Origin: JACVRW01 sp963835705
GTDB taxonomy: Bacteria > Actinomycetota > Thermoleophilia > Solirubrobacterales > Thermoleophilaceae
DNA length: 64,000 nucleotides
Assembly (NCBI GenBank): GCA_963835705.1
Contig: CAWIGR010000014.1
Span: 62,001-126,000, forward strand
Direction of reading: 5' to 3'
Below are positions 51,709 to 60,369 of this stretch, piece after piece. The notes under the pieces were generated by a model that worked only from the letters and a program-made list of their open reading frames with translations, had not been told where the DNA came from and made no database searches. Position 1 is the first letter of the stretch. Each line of letters starts with the position of its first letter. The position numbers were made by a program, and so were the translations under genes.

Positions 51709-52392
51709 ATGTCGGGACGCCCGCGAGTGCTCGTCGTCGAGGACGACACCGACATCGCCGGGGTGCTGCGCCGCTCGCTCGACAAGGAGGGCTACGACGT
51801 GCGCGTGGCCGGCGACGGCGAGAGCGCGCTCGACCAGGCCGGGGTGTTCGCACCGGACGCCGTGGTGCTCGATCTCGGCCTGCCGAAGCTCGACGGCGTG
51901 GAGGTCTGCCGCCGGCTGCGGACGGACGGCGACGTGCCGATCCTCATCCTCACGGCACGCGACGCGCTCGACGCGCGCGTGGAGGGCCTGGACGCGGGCG
52001 CGGACGATTATCTCGTCAAGCCGTTCGAGCGGGAGGAGCTGCTGGCGCGCATGCGCGCCCTGCTTCGCCGCCGCCCTCCGCGCGGGAGCGCCTCCCTCGT
52101 GGTGGGCGACCTGCGCCTCAACCCCGGCACGCGCGAGGCCCACCGCGACGAGCGCCTGCTCGAGCTCACCGCGCGCGAGTTCGAGCTGCTCGAGCACCTG
52201 ATGCGAAACGAGCGCATCGTGGTGTCGCGCCAGTCGCTGCTCGACGAGGTCTGGGGCTACCACCCGTTCGCGGAGACCAACACCGTGGACGTGTTCATCT
52301 CCAACCTGCGCCGCAAGCTCGAGCAGGGCGGTGAGCCGCGCATGCTGCACACGATTCGGGGGGCCGGCTACGTGCTGAGGGACGAGCCGTGA
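51709..52392 (+). CDS. OmpR/PhoB-family response regulator
   Basis: A 227-residue protein. The receiver has VLVVEDDTDIAGVLRRSLD, the phosphoacceptor Asp in AVVLDLGLPKLDGVEV, and the Lys in DYLVKPFEREELLARM. The winged helix reads LELTAREFELLEHLMRNERI, DEVWGYHPFAETNTVDVFIS and IRGAGYVLRDEP. ATG 51709 is preferred because it is followed directly by the receiver; ATG 51700 is possible. It overlaps the sensor kinase start by four bases. Confidence 0.9.
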   Translation: MSGRPRVLVVEDDTDIAGVLRRSLDKEGYDVRVAGDGESALDQAGVFAPDAVVLDLGLPKLDGVEVCRRLRTDGDVPILILTARDALDARVEGLDAGADDYLVKPFEREELLARMRALLRRRPPRGSASLVVGDLRLNPGTREAHRDERLLELTAREFELLEHLMRNERIVVSRQSLLDEVWGYHPFAETNTVDVFISNLRRKLEQGGEPRMLHTIRGAGYVLRDEP

Positions 52393-53855
52393 GGACGCGT
52401 CTGCCCGTGAAGCTGAAAATCGCGGTGGTGACCGCGGCGCTCACCTTCGGGATCCTCTGCCTGTTCGCGGTCGTGATCGGCGCGGTGGCCGAGGAGCGCG
52501 TCCGGGATGCGTTCGACGACGACCTGCGGGCCACTGCCGCGGGCCTCACCGAGCGGCTCGACCCGCGGTTCGAGGACGGCGGGTTCGAGATCAACACCGA
52601 GACGCTGGGCGGGGTGACCACGGGCGGTGCGCAGGTGCGGTTGGTCAACAACGCCGGTCAGGTGCTCTATCCGCAGGATCCCAGCCTGCACCCGTTCGGC
52701 GACCCCACCAGGCAGGGCATCAGCGACGTGGGTGACCACCGCGTGATCTCACGGGCGCTCACGGTCTCCACCCGCGCTCCATCGGAGGGCTTCGACGACC
52801 CGCTCGCGCAGGAGTCCGTCGCGACGGTGATCGGCTTCGTCCAGTACGCCAAGCCGAAGAAGACGGTGTCCCGCACCGTGAACCGGATCCGCCTGTTCCT
52901 CGCCTTCGGGGTGTTCGGCGGCACACTGCTCGCCTTCATCGCCGGCCTGCACGTGGCACAGCGCGCGATGCGGCCGATCGCCGGCCTGACCCGCGCGGCG
53001 CGCGAGGTGGCCCGCACCCGGGACCCCGACATCAAGCTGCCCAAGCCCAGCGCCAACGACGAGGTCGCCGACCTCGCCCACACCTTCGAGGACATGTTGC
53101 AGGAGCTCACGGCTGCGCGAGGCGAGACCGAGGCCACGCTCGCCCGTCAGCGCGACTTCGTGGCGGACGCCTCGCACGAGCTGCGCACGCCGCTCACGAG
53201 CATTCTCGCCAACCTCGAGCTGCTGGAGTCCGAGCTGGACGGCGAGCGTCGCGAGATGGCCGAGTCCGCGCTGCGCTCGTCGCGACGCATGCGGCGGCTC
53301 GTCGGCGACCTGCTGCTGCTCGCCCGGGCCGACGCCGGACGCGAGGCGCCCTCCTTCCCGGTCGACCTGAGCGCGGTGGCGGCCGAGGCGACGGCCGAGG
53401 CCGGGGCGCTCTCGTCGGACCATCCCGTGTCGCTCGACCTGCCCGGGCCCGTCACCGTGAACGGCGTCGCTGACGACCTGCACCGGCTGGCCGGCAACCT
53501 GGTCGAGAACGCGCTCCTTCACACCCCGCCTGGCACCCCGGTCACGGTCTCGGTCCGGCCTGACGGCGATTCCGCCGTGCTGGAGGTGGCCGATCGGGGC
53601 CCGGGGGTGCCGAAGGAACTGCGCGCACGCGTCTTCGAGCGCTTCGCCAGCGGGGCCGGGGACGGCGCGGGCGGCCGGGGCAGCGGACTCGGGCTGGCCA
53701 TCGTCAAGGCGGTGGCCGACGCGCACGGAGGCGGCGTCGAGCTGTCGGAGGCAGACGGCGGCGGGGCCCGCTTCGTGGTCACCCTGCCGGCGACCGACGC
53801 CGCGCCGGTGCGCTCCGATCAGGCGACTCGCGTGTTCCCCTCCCGAGAAGCCTGA
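52389..53855 (+). CDS. sensor histidine kinase
   Basis: A 488-residue kinase from GTG 52389. Transmembrane helices lie at about residues 11-35 and 175-197 (LAFGVFGGTLLAFIAGLHVA) with an extracellular sensor between them. HAMP follows (MRPIAGLTRAAREVARTRDP). The H box is FVADASHELRTPLTSILANL, the N box LAGNLVENALLHTPPGTPV, and G boxes are VADRGPGVP and GSGLGLAIVKAVADAHGG. It pairs with the upstream regulator. The signal is unknown. Confidence 0.92.
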   Translation: MRTRLPVKLKIAVVTAALTFGILCLFAVVIGAVAEERVRDAFDDDLRATAAGLTERLDPRFEDGGFEINTETLGGVTTGGAQVRLVNNAGQVLYPQDPSLHPFGDPTRQGISDVGDHRVISRALTVSTRAPSEGFDDPLAQESVATVIGFVQYAKPKKTVSRTVNRIRLFLAFGVFGGTLLAFIAGLHVAQRAMRPIAGLTRAAREVARTRDPDIKLPKPSANDEVADLAHTFEDMLQELTAARGETEATLARQRDFVADASHELRTPLTSILANLELLESELDGERREMAESALRSSRRMRRLVGDLLLLARADAGREAPSFPVDLSAVAAEATAEAGALSSDHPVSLDLPGPVTVNGVADDLHRLAGNLVENALLHTPPGTPVTVSVRPDGDSAVLEVADRGPGVPKELRARVFERFASGAGDGAGGRGSGLGLAIVKAVADAHGGGVELSEADGGGARFVVTLPATDAAPVRSDQATRVFPSREA

Positions 53856-53886
53856 ATCACCCCCGACTCACCCGGAGGATCCTCCT

Positions 53887-54580
53887 GTGAAGCCCAGCCT
53901 GAGCCGGCTGCCGTCGCCGGCGCTCGTGATCGCCTGCATCGCTCTGTTCGTCTCGCTCGGCGGCGTCTCCTACGGCCTGGCCACCGGCGCGATCGACAGC
54001 CGCGAGATCAAGAACAACACGATCCGCAGCAAGGACGTGCGCAACAACACGCTTCGCACCTTCGACATCCGCAACAACGAGGTGCGCGGCTTCGACGTCC
54101 GCAACAGCACGATCCAGGGCCGCGACGTGGCGTTCAACACGCTCACGGGCTCTGACGTCAGCGAGTCCTCCCTCGGGAAGGTGCCGAGCGCGACGACGGC
54201 GGATACGGCGGGCAGCGCGACGACCGCGGGCTCTGTGGGCGGGGTCAGTCATGCGGCGCTTCAACTACGCCGCGGAGGCGGGAACTGGCTTCGTCGAGGT
54301 ACTGAACTTCGGCGGCCTGAGGCTGGAGGCCCAGTGCCAGGCCGGACCGAGCGTCCAGGTCCGCGCGGTCCCGGCCAATCCCGAGGCCGAGGTGGCGACG
54401 AGCTTTCCCAGTGCTCCGGTGTTCCCGCTGGTCGCGGACGCACCCGGGGCGGGCGTGATCGCCATGGTCAACCCGGACGGCACCGCGGTGACCGTGGAGG
54501 GGCTCACGGTCGAGGACGCCAACGACGTCCAGGGCACGACCAACGACTGCGGGTTCTTCGGGATCGCCGAAGCGGGCTAG
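53887..54580 (+). CDS. exported protein with Asn-Asn repeats, frameshifted
   Basis: It starts with GTG 53887 and a signal-like segment (ALVIACIALFVSLGGVSYGL). A run of about ten-residue repeats follows (REIKNNTIRSKDVRNNTLRT, then FDIRNNEVRGFDVRNSTIQG), with Asn pairs at regular spacing as in a short solenoid. A Thr/Ala-rich linker leads to GSVGG. The frame then shifts near 54250, and the C-terminal domain FNYAAEAGTGFVEVLNFGGL with AQCQAG and NDCGFF continues in another frame. Such proteins are frequent in Solirubrobacterales and uncharacterised. The stop overlaps the convergent rnj stop by four bases. Confidence 0.65.
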
Positions 54581-56244
54581 ACCTCAACGACCACCGGCAG
54601 GATCATCGGCCGCCGGCGCAGGCGCTCGTACACGAACTCCGCCACGTCGTCGTGGAGGTGGTCCTGGAGCAGGTCGATCTCGCGGATCTCCTCCTCGGCC
54701 GAGTGGGCCAGGGAGCTGTCGACCGCATCGCGCAGCTCCTCCACGAACTCGTCGGACTCGTCCACGAAGGGCACGCCGCGGAAGATGATCTCGGGCGGGA
54801 CGACGGAGCGGCCGTCCTGCTCCGAGATCGTGGCGACCACGATGAAGATGCCGTCCGCCGAGAGCATCCGGCGGTCGCGCAGGGCCACGTCCTCGATGTC
54901 GCCCACGTCGACGCCGTCGACGAAGATCATCCCGGCCTGCTCGAGCTCGCCGAAGCGGGCGCCCGAGCCGTCGATCTCGAGCGGCCGCCCGTTCTCGCCG
55001 CGGAAGATCGACTTCGGTGGGACGCCGACCGCCTGGGCCAGCTCGCTGTGCAGCCGCAGCCGCCGGTGGTCGCCGTGGATCGGCAGGACGAACCGGGGCT
55101 TGGTGAGGTTGAGCATCAGCTTGAGCTCCTCGGCGTAGGCGTGCCCCGAGGCGTGCACGGCCACGTCGCGCGGGGTGATCACGTCGGCGCCGAGGCGGTA
55201 GATGCGGTCGATCGTCTCGTTCACGGCCCGCTCGTTGCCGGGGATCGGCGTGGCCGAGAAGATGACCGTGTCGCCCGAGTGCAGCTCCACCTGCGGGTGA
55301 TCGGCGTGGGCCATGCGGCGCAGCGCGGAGAGCGGCTCGCCCTGGCTGCCCGTGGAGATCACCACCAGCTTCGAGTCGGGGAAGTCCTCGATCTCCTTGG
55401 GCCCGACCAGCATCCCCTCCGGGACGTCGATGTGGCCGAGCATGCGCCCGATGTTCACGTTCTTGCGCATGGAGCGGCCCACCAGGGAGACCCTGCGATC
55501 GAGCACGGCGGCGGCGTCCACCACCTGCTGTACACGGTGGATGTTGGAGGCGAAGCAGGTGACCACGATGCGGCCCTCGCAGCGTGAGAAGACCTCCTGC
55601 AGCCGCGGACCGACGCTCGACTCGGACGGCGACATGCCCGCCCGGTCGGCGTTGGTGGAGTCGCCGCACAGGAGCAGCAGGCCCTCACGGCCCAGCTCGG
55701 CCAGGCGCGAGACGTCGGCCGGCACGCCGTCCACCGGCGTCTGGTCGAACTTGTAGTCACCGGTGACGAGCACGGTGCCGAGCTCGCAGGTGAGCGCCAC
55801 GCCGAAGGCGTCCGGGATCGAGTGGGCCATCTTCACCATCTCGACCGAGAACGGGCCTGCGTCGAAGGTCTGGGTGGCGAGCACGTCGGTGACCGAGAGG
55901 TCCTTCAGGCGGTGCTCGTCCAGCTTCGAGCGGACCATCGCCGCCGTGAGCGGGCCGCCGTAGATCGGGGGGGTGTTGCCGAGCTCGCGCACCACGAAGG
56001 GCAGCGCCCCCACGTGGTCCTCGTGCCCGTGGGTGAGGACGATCGCCTCGATGTCGCCGGCCCGCTCGCGCAGATAGGCGAAGTCCGGCAGCACGAGGTC
56101 GATGCCGAGCTGGTCGGGCGCCGGGAACATCAGCCCGGTGTCCACCACCACGATGCGGCCGTCGTACTCGACGACCGTCATGTTCTTGCCGATCTCGCCC
56201 AGCCCGCCGAGCGGCAGAACGCGCAGGGTGCCGCCGCGGGTCAA
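54577..56244 (-). CDS. rnj: ribonuclease J
   Basis: A 555-residue metallo-beta-lactamase/beta-CASP RNase. It starts at TTG 56244, overlapping the dapA stop. Blocks are LPLGGLGEIGKNMTVVEYDG, the zinc motif IVLTHGHEDHVGALPFV, TGDYKFDQTPVDG and LLCGDSTNADRAG. The beta-CASP region has CFASNIHRVQQVVDAA, STGSQGEPLSALRRMA and the His in VHASGHAYAEELKLML. It has 5' exo- and endonuclease activity in RNA maturation and decay. Length and motifs are complete. Confidence 0.95.
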   Translation of the reverse strand: MTRGGTLRVLPLGGLGEIGKNMTVVEYDGRIVVVDTGLMFPAPDQLGIDLVLPDFAYLRERAGDIEAIVLTHGHEDHVGALPFVVRELGNTPPIYGGPLTAAMVRSKLDEHRLKDLSVTDVLATQTFDAGPFSVEMVKMAHSIPDAFGVALTCELGTVLVTGDYKFDQTPVDGVPADVSRLAELGREGLLLLCGDSTNADRAGMSPSESSVGPRLQEVFSRCEGRIVVTCFASNIHRVQQVVDAAAVLDRRVSLVGRSMRKNVNIGRMLGHIDVPEGMLVGPKEIEDFPDSKLVVISTGSQGEPLSALRRMAHADHPQVELHSGDTVIFSATPIPGNERAVNETIDRIYRLGADVITPRDVAVHASGHAYAEELKLMLNLTKPRFVLPIHGDHRRLRLHSELAQAVGVPPKSIFRGENGRPLEIDGSGARFGELEQAGMIFVDGVDVGDIEDVALRDRRMLSADGIFIVVATISEQDGRSVVPPEIIFRGVPFVDESDEFVEELRDAVDSSLAHSAEEEIREIDLLQDHLHDDVAEFVYERLRRRPMILPVVVEV

Positions 56245-57096
56245 GGAACGGCGGCCAGGAGCTCGTGGCGCTCGAGTGCCTCTCGGATCGCCGTGCGCTC
56301 CTCCTCTGAGGCCTCGACGAGCGGAAGGCGCAGGCCGCCCACGTCGTGGCCGGCGAGTTGGAGCGCGGTCTTGATCGGGATCGGGTTGGTGGTCACGGTG
56401 AGGGCCCGGTAGAGGTCGCGCAGGCCGTCCTCGATCTCGTGGCGGTGCTCGGGCTCGTCGACGATGCGGCGCATCTCACGGCCGACCAGGTGCGAGGCGA
56501 CGAGGATCCCTCCGGTGCCGCCCATGTCCATCACGCGCGCGAGGACGTCGTCGTTGCCGGCCAGCAGGTCGAGGCCCGTCGATGGGCTGCATGTCCTCGT
56601 AGCGAGCCTGCTTCAGGGCGGCCACGTTCTCGATCTCGGCGAGCTCCGCGAGGAGGTCGTTGGGGATGTCCGTGGCGGTTCGGCTGGGGATGTTGTAGAC
56701 GACCACGGGGCGATCGGTGGCGGCGGCGACGGTCTCGAAGTGGGCCTTGATGCCACGGCGGTTGGGCCGGTTGTAGTAGGGCGTGACGACCAGCATGGCG
56801 TCCACGCCGATCTCCGTGGCCCGCTCGGTCAGCTCGACGCTGTGGCGGGTGTCGTAGGTGCCGCTGCCGGCGACGATCGTGACGTCGTCCGGGGTCTCCG
56901 CGACGCCGAGCTCCCACAGGCGGAACTTCTCCTCGTCGGTGAGGGTGGGCGACTCGCCGGTGCTGCCGGCCAGGACGAGGCCGTCGGAGCCGTTGTCGAG
57001 CAGGTGCTGCATGAGCCGCACCGCGGCGTCCTCGTCGAGCCGCCCATCCCGGCCGAACGGGGTGACCATCGCTGTGAGGATGCCGCCGATGCGCAT
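56241..57096 (-). CDS. dapA: 4-hydroxy-tetrahydrodipicolinate synthase, frameshifted
   Basis: From ATG 57096: MRIGGILTAMVTPFGRDGRL, VLAGSTGESPTLTDEEKFRL, TPYYNRPNRRGIKAHFETVA and VVYNIPSRTATDIPNDLL, containing the catalytic Tyr. ALKQARYEDMQPIDG holds the Schiff-base lysine. A one-base insertion (GGG for GG, near 56574) shifts the frame; the rest, LDLLAGNDDV and MDMGGTGGILVASHLVGREM, follows in another. Joined length is about 285 residues, as in the family. It catalyses the first committed step of lysine/DAP synthesis. Confidence 0.92.
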
Positions 57097-57119
57097 TCGG
57101 TTGCGATCGAAGCGGGGGG

Positions 57120-57425
57120 TCACTGCTGGAGCGGCTTGAAGGGATCGGGCGACGCGTTGGCCTGCCCGCCGCCGTCCGAGGGCGGAGGCGGCTGGCTGAC
57201 CTCGGGTGGGTCCGGAGCTGCCGGAGCGGCCGGCTCCGCCGGCGGCGGTGGCGCGGCTCCCGCGGGCGGCGCTTCCTGGACCGGCCTCCCGTGCTCGTCG
57301 TAGCGGACCCCGGGCTCGCCCGGCTGCGACTGGGGCGACGCGCTCTCGTTGAAGTTCTTCTGCGTTTCGTCGAGCTTCTGCTGAGCCTGCTCGGCGAGCT
57401 GCTTGGCCTTGTCCAGGAAGCCCAT
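57120..57425 (-). CDS. small protein with amphipathic helix and Pro-rich tail
   Basis: A 101-residue protein from ATG 57425. The first 25 residues, MGFLDKAKQLAEQAQQKLDE, form an amphipathic helix seen in many small actinobacterial proteins, and the rest is Pro/Ala/Gly-rich with VRYDEHGRPVQE. It lies 24 bases upstream of dapA and is probably cotranscribed. The function is unknown; membrane-surface association through the helix is possible. Confidence 0.6.
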   Translation of the reverse strand: MGFLDKAKQLAEQAQQKLDETQKNFNESASPQSQPGEPGVRYDEHGRPVQEAPPAGAAPPPPAEPAAPAAPDPPEVSQPPPPSDGGGQANASPDPFKPLQQ

Positions 57426-57595
57426 CGGTTCTCCTCCGCCTCGCCGCGCGCACCCGGCGCGCGCGCATGCTGTCGTGCGTCAGCAGCGTACCGCGTGGGG
57501 TGGGCGAAACGCCGCCGGCCGGGCCCGCGCTGCACCGGCCGCTGCAGAACTGTCCCGCAACACCCGCTGCAAATGAGAGAATTCCCGGTCTAGCG

Positions 57596-58009
57596 ATGGC
57601 GACGGAACGCGACTACAGCCACCGGACGGCGATTCAGAAGCTCGGGGTGGGGCCGGACCAGCGCGTGGAGGTGTCCGGCGACGTGGGATCGGGCCTGCGC
57701 CGCGACGTGAAGGACGCCCTCGGTCGCGGCCTCGTCAAGTCTGGTCAGCTGGACGGCGCGATCGTCCTGGTGGAGTCCGAGGACGAGGCCAAGCAGGCCC
57801 TGGTCCACTACCGCCCGCGGCTCCGCGACACCGGCTACCTCTGGATCATCACGCGAAAGCGGGGACACGAGGGCTACCTCAACCAGATGGCGCTCGTGCC
57901 CCACGCCAAGAAGCTCGGCCTGATCGACAACAAGACCTGCTCGATCGACGACGAGCGCTCGGGGATCCGCTTCGTGGTCCCGCGCGCGCTGCGAAAGACG
58001 GCGGCCTGA
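57596..58009 (+). CDS. DUF3052-like protein
   Basis: A 137-residue soluble protein from ATG 57596. It begins MATERDYSHRTAIQKLGVGP, then DGAIVLVESEDEAKQALVHY, YLWIITRKRGHEGYLNQMAL and GIRFVVPRALRKTAA. The order of blocks resembles the actinobacterial DUF3052 family, whose function is unknown. Its stop is directly followed by a bipartite palindrome. Confidence 0.6.
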   Translation: MATERDYSHRTAIQKLGVGPDQRVEVSGDVGSGLRRDVKDALGRGLVKSGQLDGAIVLVESEDEAKQALVHYRPRLRDTGYLWIITRKRGHEGYLNQMALVPHAKKLGLIDNKTCSIDDERSGIRFVVPRALRKTAA

Positions 58010-58012
58010 GCC

Positions 58013-58063
58013 GAGTGTGGGCCCTCAGGGCCACCGTATGGGTGGCGAAAAGGGCCCACACTC
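58013..58063. repeat. bipartite palindromic element, copy 3 (51 bp, diverged)
   Basis: Outer arms GAGTGTGGGCCC (58013-58024) and GGGCCCACACTC (58052-58063) enclose an inner stem GCCACC-GTATG-GGTGGC (58030-58046), with 5-base spacers. The plan (GAGTGT...ACACTC ends, inner stem, 5-base loop) equals that of the copies at 13.5 and 22.6 kb, although the stem sequences differ. It could alternatively serve as terminator of the gene ending at 58009. Confidence 0.55.
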
Positions 58064-58081
58064 ATCCAGGGCTACCATCCG

Positions 58082-58645
58082 GGGATCGCACCGGACGCCT
58101 CGACCCCCCTCCCTCTCCGCCCATCTGCGGCGGATCGTGAACAGATAGCGCGTGCGCTGCGCGAAGGATCTGCGGACGGGCGCCTCTCCCTCGACACCTT
58201 CTCAGAGCGCATCGAGCGGGTCTTCGGCGCTCGCACCGACCAGGAGCTCGATCAGCTGGTCGCCGACCTGCGTCCGCCCGGGCCGCTTCGCCGCGCGCTC
58301 ATGCGCGCGATCGCGTGGTGGTCGACACTCGACCGCGACCTCCGCGTCGCGTGGCAGCGACCGCACGTCCCCGTCCTGGGCCTCCCCGAGGCGGACGGCG
58401 CCGTCATCCTCGGCCGCTCGCGGGACTGCGGCTGCGTGCTGGCCGAGCCGAGCGTCTCGCGCCGCCACGCCGAGCTTCGGCGTGACGGCGAGCGCTGGCT
58501 CCTGCGCGACCTCGGCTCCCGAAACGGCACACGCGTGAACGGCGTGCGCCTGCTTGACGAGGCCGAGGTCGGCCCGGGCGATCGGGTCAGCTTCGGCGAC
58601 GCCCGCTTCAGGCTGGACGAGGCGCCACGAATCGCAGCGTCGTGA
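58082..58645 (+). CDS. DUF1707-FHA protein, start codon unresolved
   Basis: The frame reads RPSAADREQIARALREGSAD followed by GRLSLDTFSERIERVFGART, a DUF1707 domain, then a short basic linker and an FHA domain with AVILGRSRDCGCVLAEP, SVSRRHAELRRDGERWLLRD and LGSRNGTRVNGVRLL (phosphothreonine pocket). No ATG, GTG or TTG opens this frame upstream of DUF1707. The start is therefore uncertain, or an upstream indel hides it. FHA domains bind phosphothreonine in Ser/Thr-kinase signalling. The last 38 bases overlap the convergent VKOR gene. Confidence 0.7.
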   Translation, partial: GIAPDASTPLPLRPSAADREQIARALREGSADGRLSLDTFSERIERVFGARTDQELDQLVADLRPPGPLRRALMRAIAWWSTLDRDLRVAWQRPHVPVLGLPEADGAVILGRSRDCGCVLAEPSVSRRHAELRRDGERWLLRDLGSRNGTRVNGVRLLDEAEVGPGDRVSFGDARFRLDEAPRIAAS

Positions 58646-59024
58646 CCACCGCCAGCGCGGTCATGATCACCGCGCTCGCCACGCACCACTGGCAGATCGC
58701 GTCGATCTCGAACAGCTCGACGTAGGTGAGCCAGGCGCTGAAGCCGAAGCCGGCGAGCGCCAGCACCGCGCCCGCGAAGCGGCCCGCGTCACCGGGGATC
58801 GCGAGCGACGCCAGGATCGCGCCGTAGCCGATCAGCCCGAGCAGCGCGACGGGCACGCCGGCAAGCTCGGCGTAGTCCGAGGTCTGCACGCGCTCGCAGC
58901 CCCCGGAGCCGCCCGCGCAGATCGGCTCGAGGTCCGCGTAGTGGACCCACGTCAGGTACCCCGCGATCGCCAGTCCAGCCAGCGCCAGCACCGCGGCCGC
59001 GACGCGCAGCCGGCGCTCGCTCAT
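58608..59024 (-). CDS. vitamin K epoxide reductase family protein
   Basis: A 138-residue membrane protein from ATG 59024 with four hydrophobic helices. It has a loop Cys in SGGCERVQTSDYAEL with AGVPVALLGLIGYGA, and the quinone-side redox pair in IDAICQWCVASAVIM. It should reoxidise the DsbA-like protein encoded directly upstream (ATGA overlap), passing electrons to quinone. VKOR-DsbA pairs replace DsbB in many Actinomycetota. Confidence 0.9.
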   Translation of the reverse strand: MSERRLRVAAAVLALAGLAIAGYLTWVHYADLEPICAGGSGGCERVQTSDYAELAGVPVALLGLIGYGAILASLAIPGDAGRFAGAVLALAGFGFSAWLTYVELFEIDAICQWCVASAVIMTALAVVTTLRFVAPRPA

Positions 59025-59716
59025 CCGTCTCCGAGCGCCTCCTCGAGCCCCTCGATCTCGACCGGCTCGGGCTCCCCGCCGCCCCTCGCGAGGTAGAACG
59101 ACGGCGTCCCGTCCACCTTGAGCCCGCGGCCGAGCCGCTCGGCCTGGCGGCTCAGCGCCTCGGCATCGGGGTTGCCGAAGTCCTGCGCGAGCTGGTCTGT
59201 GTCCAGGCCGGGTGTCTGCCGCGCCAGCTGCTCGAGGAAGGCGTTCGTCGCATAGCCGGAGTTCTCGGGCCCCTGGTTGCCGAAGAAGAGGTCGGTGAAC
59301 TCCCACATGCGGTTCTGCAGCGCGGCGGCGTGCGCCACCTGCCTGCCCCGCTCCGAGTCCGGCCCGAGGAAGGCCAGCAGCCGCAGCTCGAGGCGCACTC
59401 GCCCAGGCCGCACGTAGTCCTCGACCACCTGGGGCAGCTGCCCGGTGGCGAACTCGGCGCAGAACGGGCACTGGAGGTCGGCGAACTCGATCAGCGTCGC
59501 AGGGGCGTCCGGGTCGCCCAGGCTCACGCCCTCCTGCGGAATGCCCTCGAGCAGCGAGGCCTCGCCGCCACCCTCCGACTGCGCCGGGGCGGGTGCCGGC
59601 GCCGAAGCCTCTTCGTCGTCCGCCCCGCCCTGGCTGATCGCGATCGCCACGGCCACGATCACCGCCGCCAGCACGGCCGCGCTCCCCAGCAGCCAGAGCC
59701 GGCGCTCGCGGCTCAC
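59021..59716 (-). CDS. DsbA-like membrane-anchored thioredoxin
   Basis: A 231-residue protein from GTG 59716. The N-terminal anchor reads LWLLGSAAVLAAVIVAVAIA. An Ala/Pro/Ser linker is followed by a DsbA-type fold: ATLIEFADLQCPFCAEFATG (CPFC active site), a helical insertion, and the cis-Pro block KVDGTPSFYLARG. It introduces disulfides into exported proteins with the VKOR partner downstream. The exported Cys-containing proteins in this window are possible substrates. Confidence 0.9.
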   Translation of the reverse strand: MSRERRLWLLGSAAVLAAVIVAVAIAISQGGADDEEASAPAPAPAQSEGGGEASLLEGIPQEGVSLGDPDAPATLIEFADLQCPFCAEFATGQLPQVVEDYVRPGRVRLELRLLAFLGPDSERGRQVAHAAALQNRMWEFTDLFFGNQGPENSGYATNAFLEQLARQTPGLDTDQLAQDFGNPDAEALSRQAERLGRGLKVDGTPSFYLARGGGEPEPVEIEGLEEALGDG

Positions 59717-60369
59717 AGCAGGTGCTCGAGTCCGATCGTGGGCGAGCGCTCCAGGGACTGCACTCGGCGCACGGCGAGGAGCACGCCCGGCATGAACGAC
59801 TGGCGGTCGACCGAGTCGTGGCGGATCGTGAGCGTCTGGCCCGGGCCCCCGAAGATCACCTCCTGGTGCGCCACCAGCCCGGGGAGGCGCACCGAGTGGA
59901 TCGGCTCGTGCACGTTCCCGCCGCTCTCACGCACCAGCTCGGCGGTGCGGGCCGCGGTGCCCGACGGGGCGTCGACCTTGCGGTCGTGGTGCAGCTCGAC
60001 GATCTCGCACTCCGGCATGTGTGCCGCGGCCTCCTGGGCGAAGATCATCATCAGCACCGCACCGATCGCGAAGTTCGGGGCGACGAAGAGGTTTCCTGTT
60101 CCCACCCCTTCCAAGCCCGAGAAGTCCGCACCCGAGGTGCCCACCACGCAGTGGACGCCGGCCTCCAGGCAGAGCCGCGCGTTCTCGGCCGCGGAGTCAG
60201 GCACCGAGAAGTCCACCACCACGTCGGCGTCCCCGAGCACGTCGGGGAGCGCCGTCTCGAGCAGCGGGTCGGCGCGGCCGACGAGCGCCATGTCGCCGGC
60301 GTGCTCGACCGCTTCGCACACCGTCTGGCCCATGCGCCCCGCGGCGCCCGAGACCGCGACGTTGATCAA
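59713..60369 (-). CDS. dapB: 4-hydroxy-tetrahydrodipicolinate reductase
   Basis: A 218-residue enzyme from TTG 60369, overlapping the M16 stop as TTGA. The dinucleotide motif is VAVSGAAGRMGQTVCEAV, then VVVDFSVPDSAAENARLCLE and VVGTSGADF. The catalytic block is IVELHHDRKVDAPSGTAART. It is slightly shorter than typical DapB (about 240-270), but the core motifs are complete. It reduces the DapA product; its product is the substrate of DapL. Confidence 0.93.
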   Translation of the reverse strand: MINVAVSGAAGRMGQTVCEAVEHAGDMALVGRADPLLETALPDVLGDADVVVDFSVPDSAAENARLCLEAGVHCVVGTSGADFSGLEGVGTGNLFVAPNFAIGAVLMMIFAQEAAAHMPECEIVELHHDRKVDAPSGTAARTAELVRESGGNVHEPIHSVRLPGLVAHQEVIFGGPGQTLTIRHDSVDRQSFMPGVLLAVRRVQSLERSPTIGLEHLL

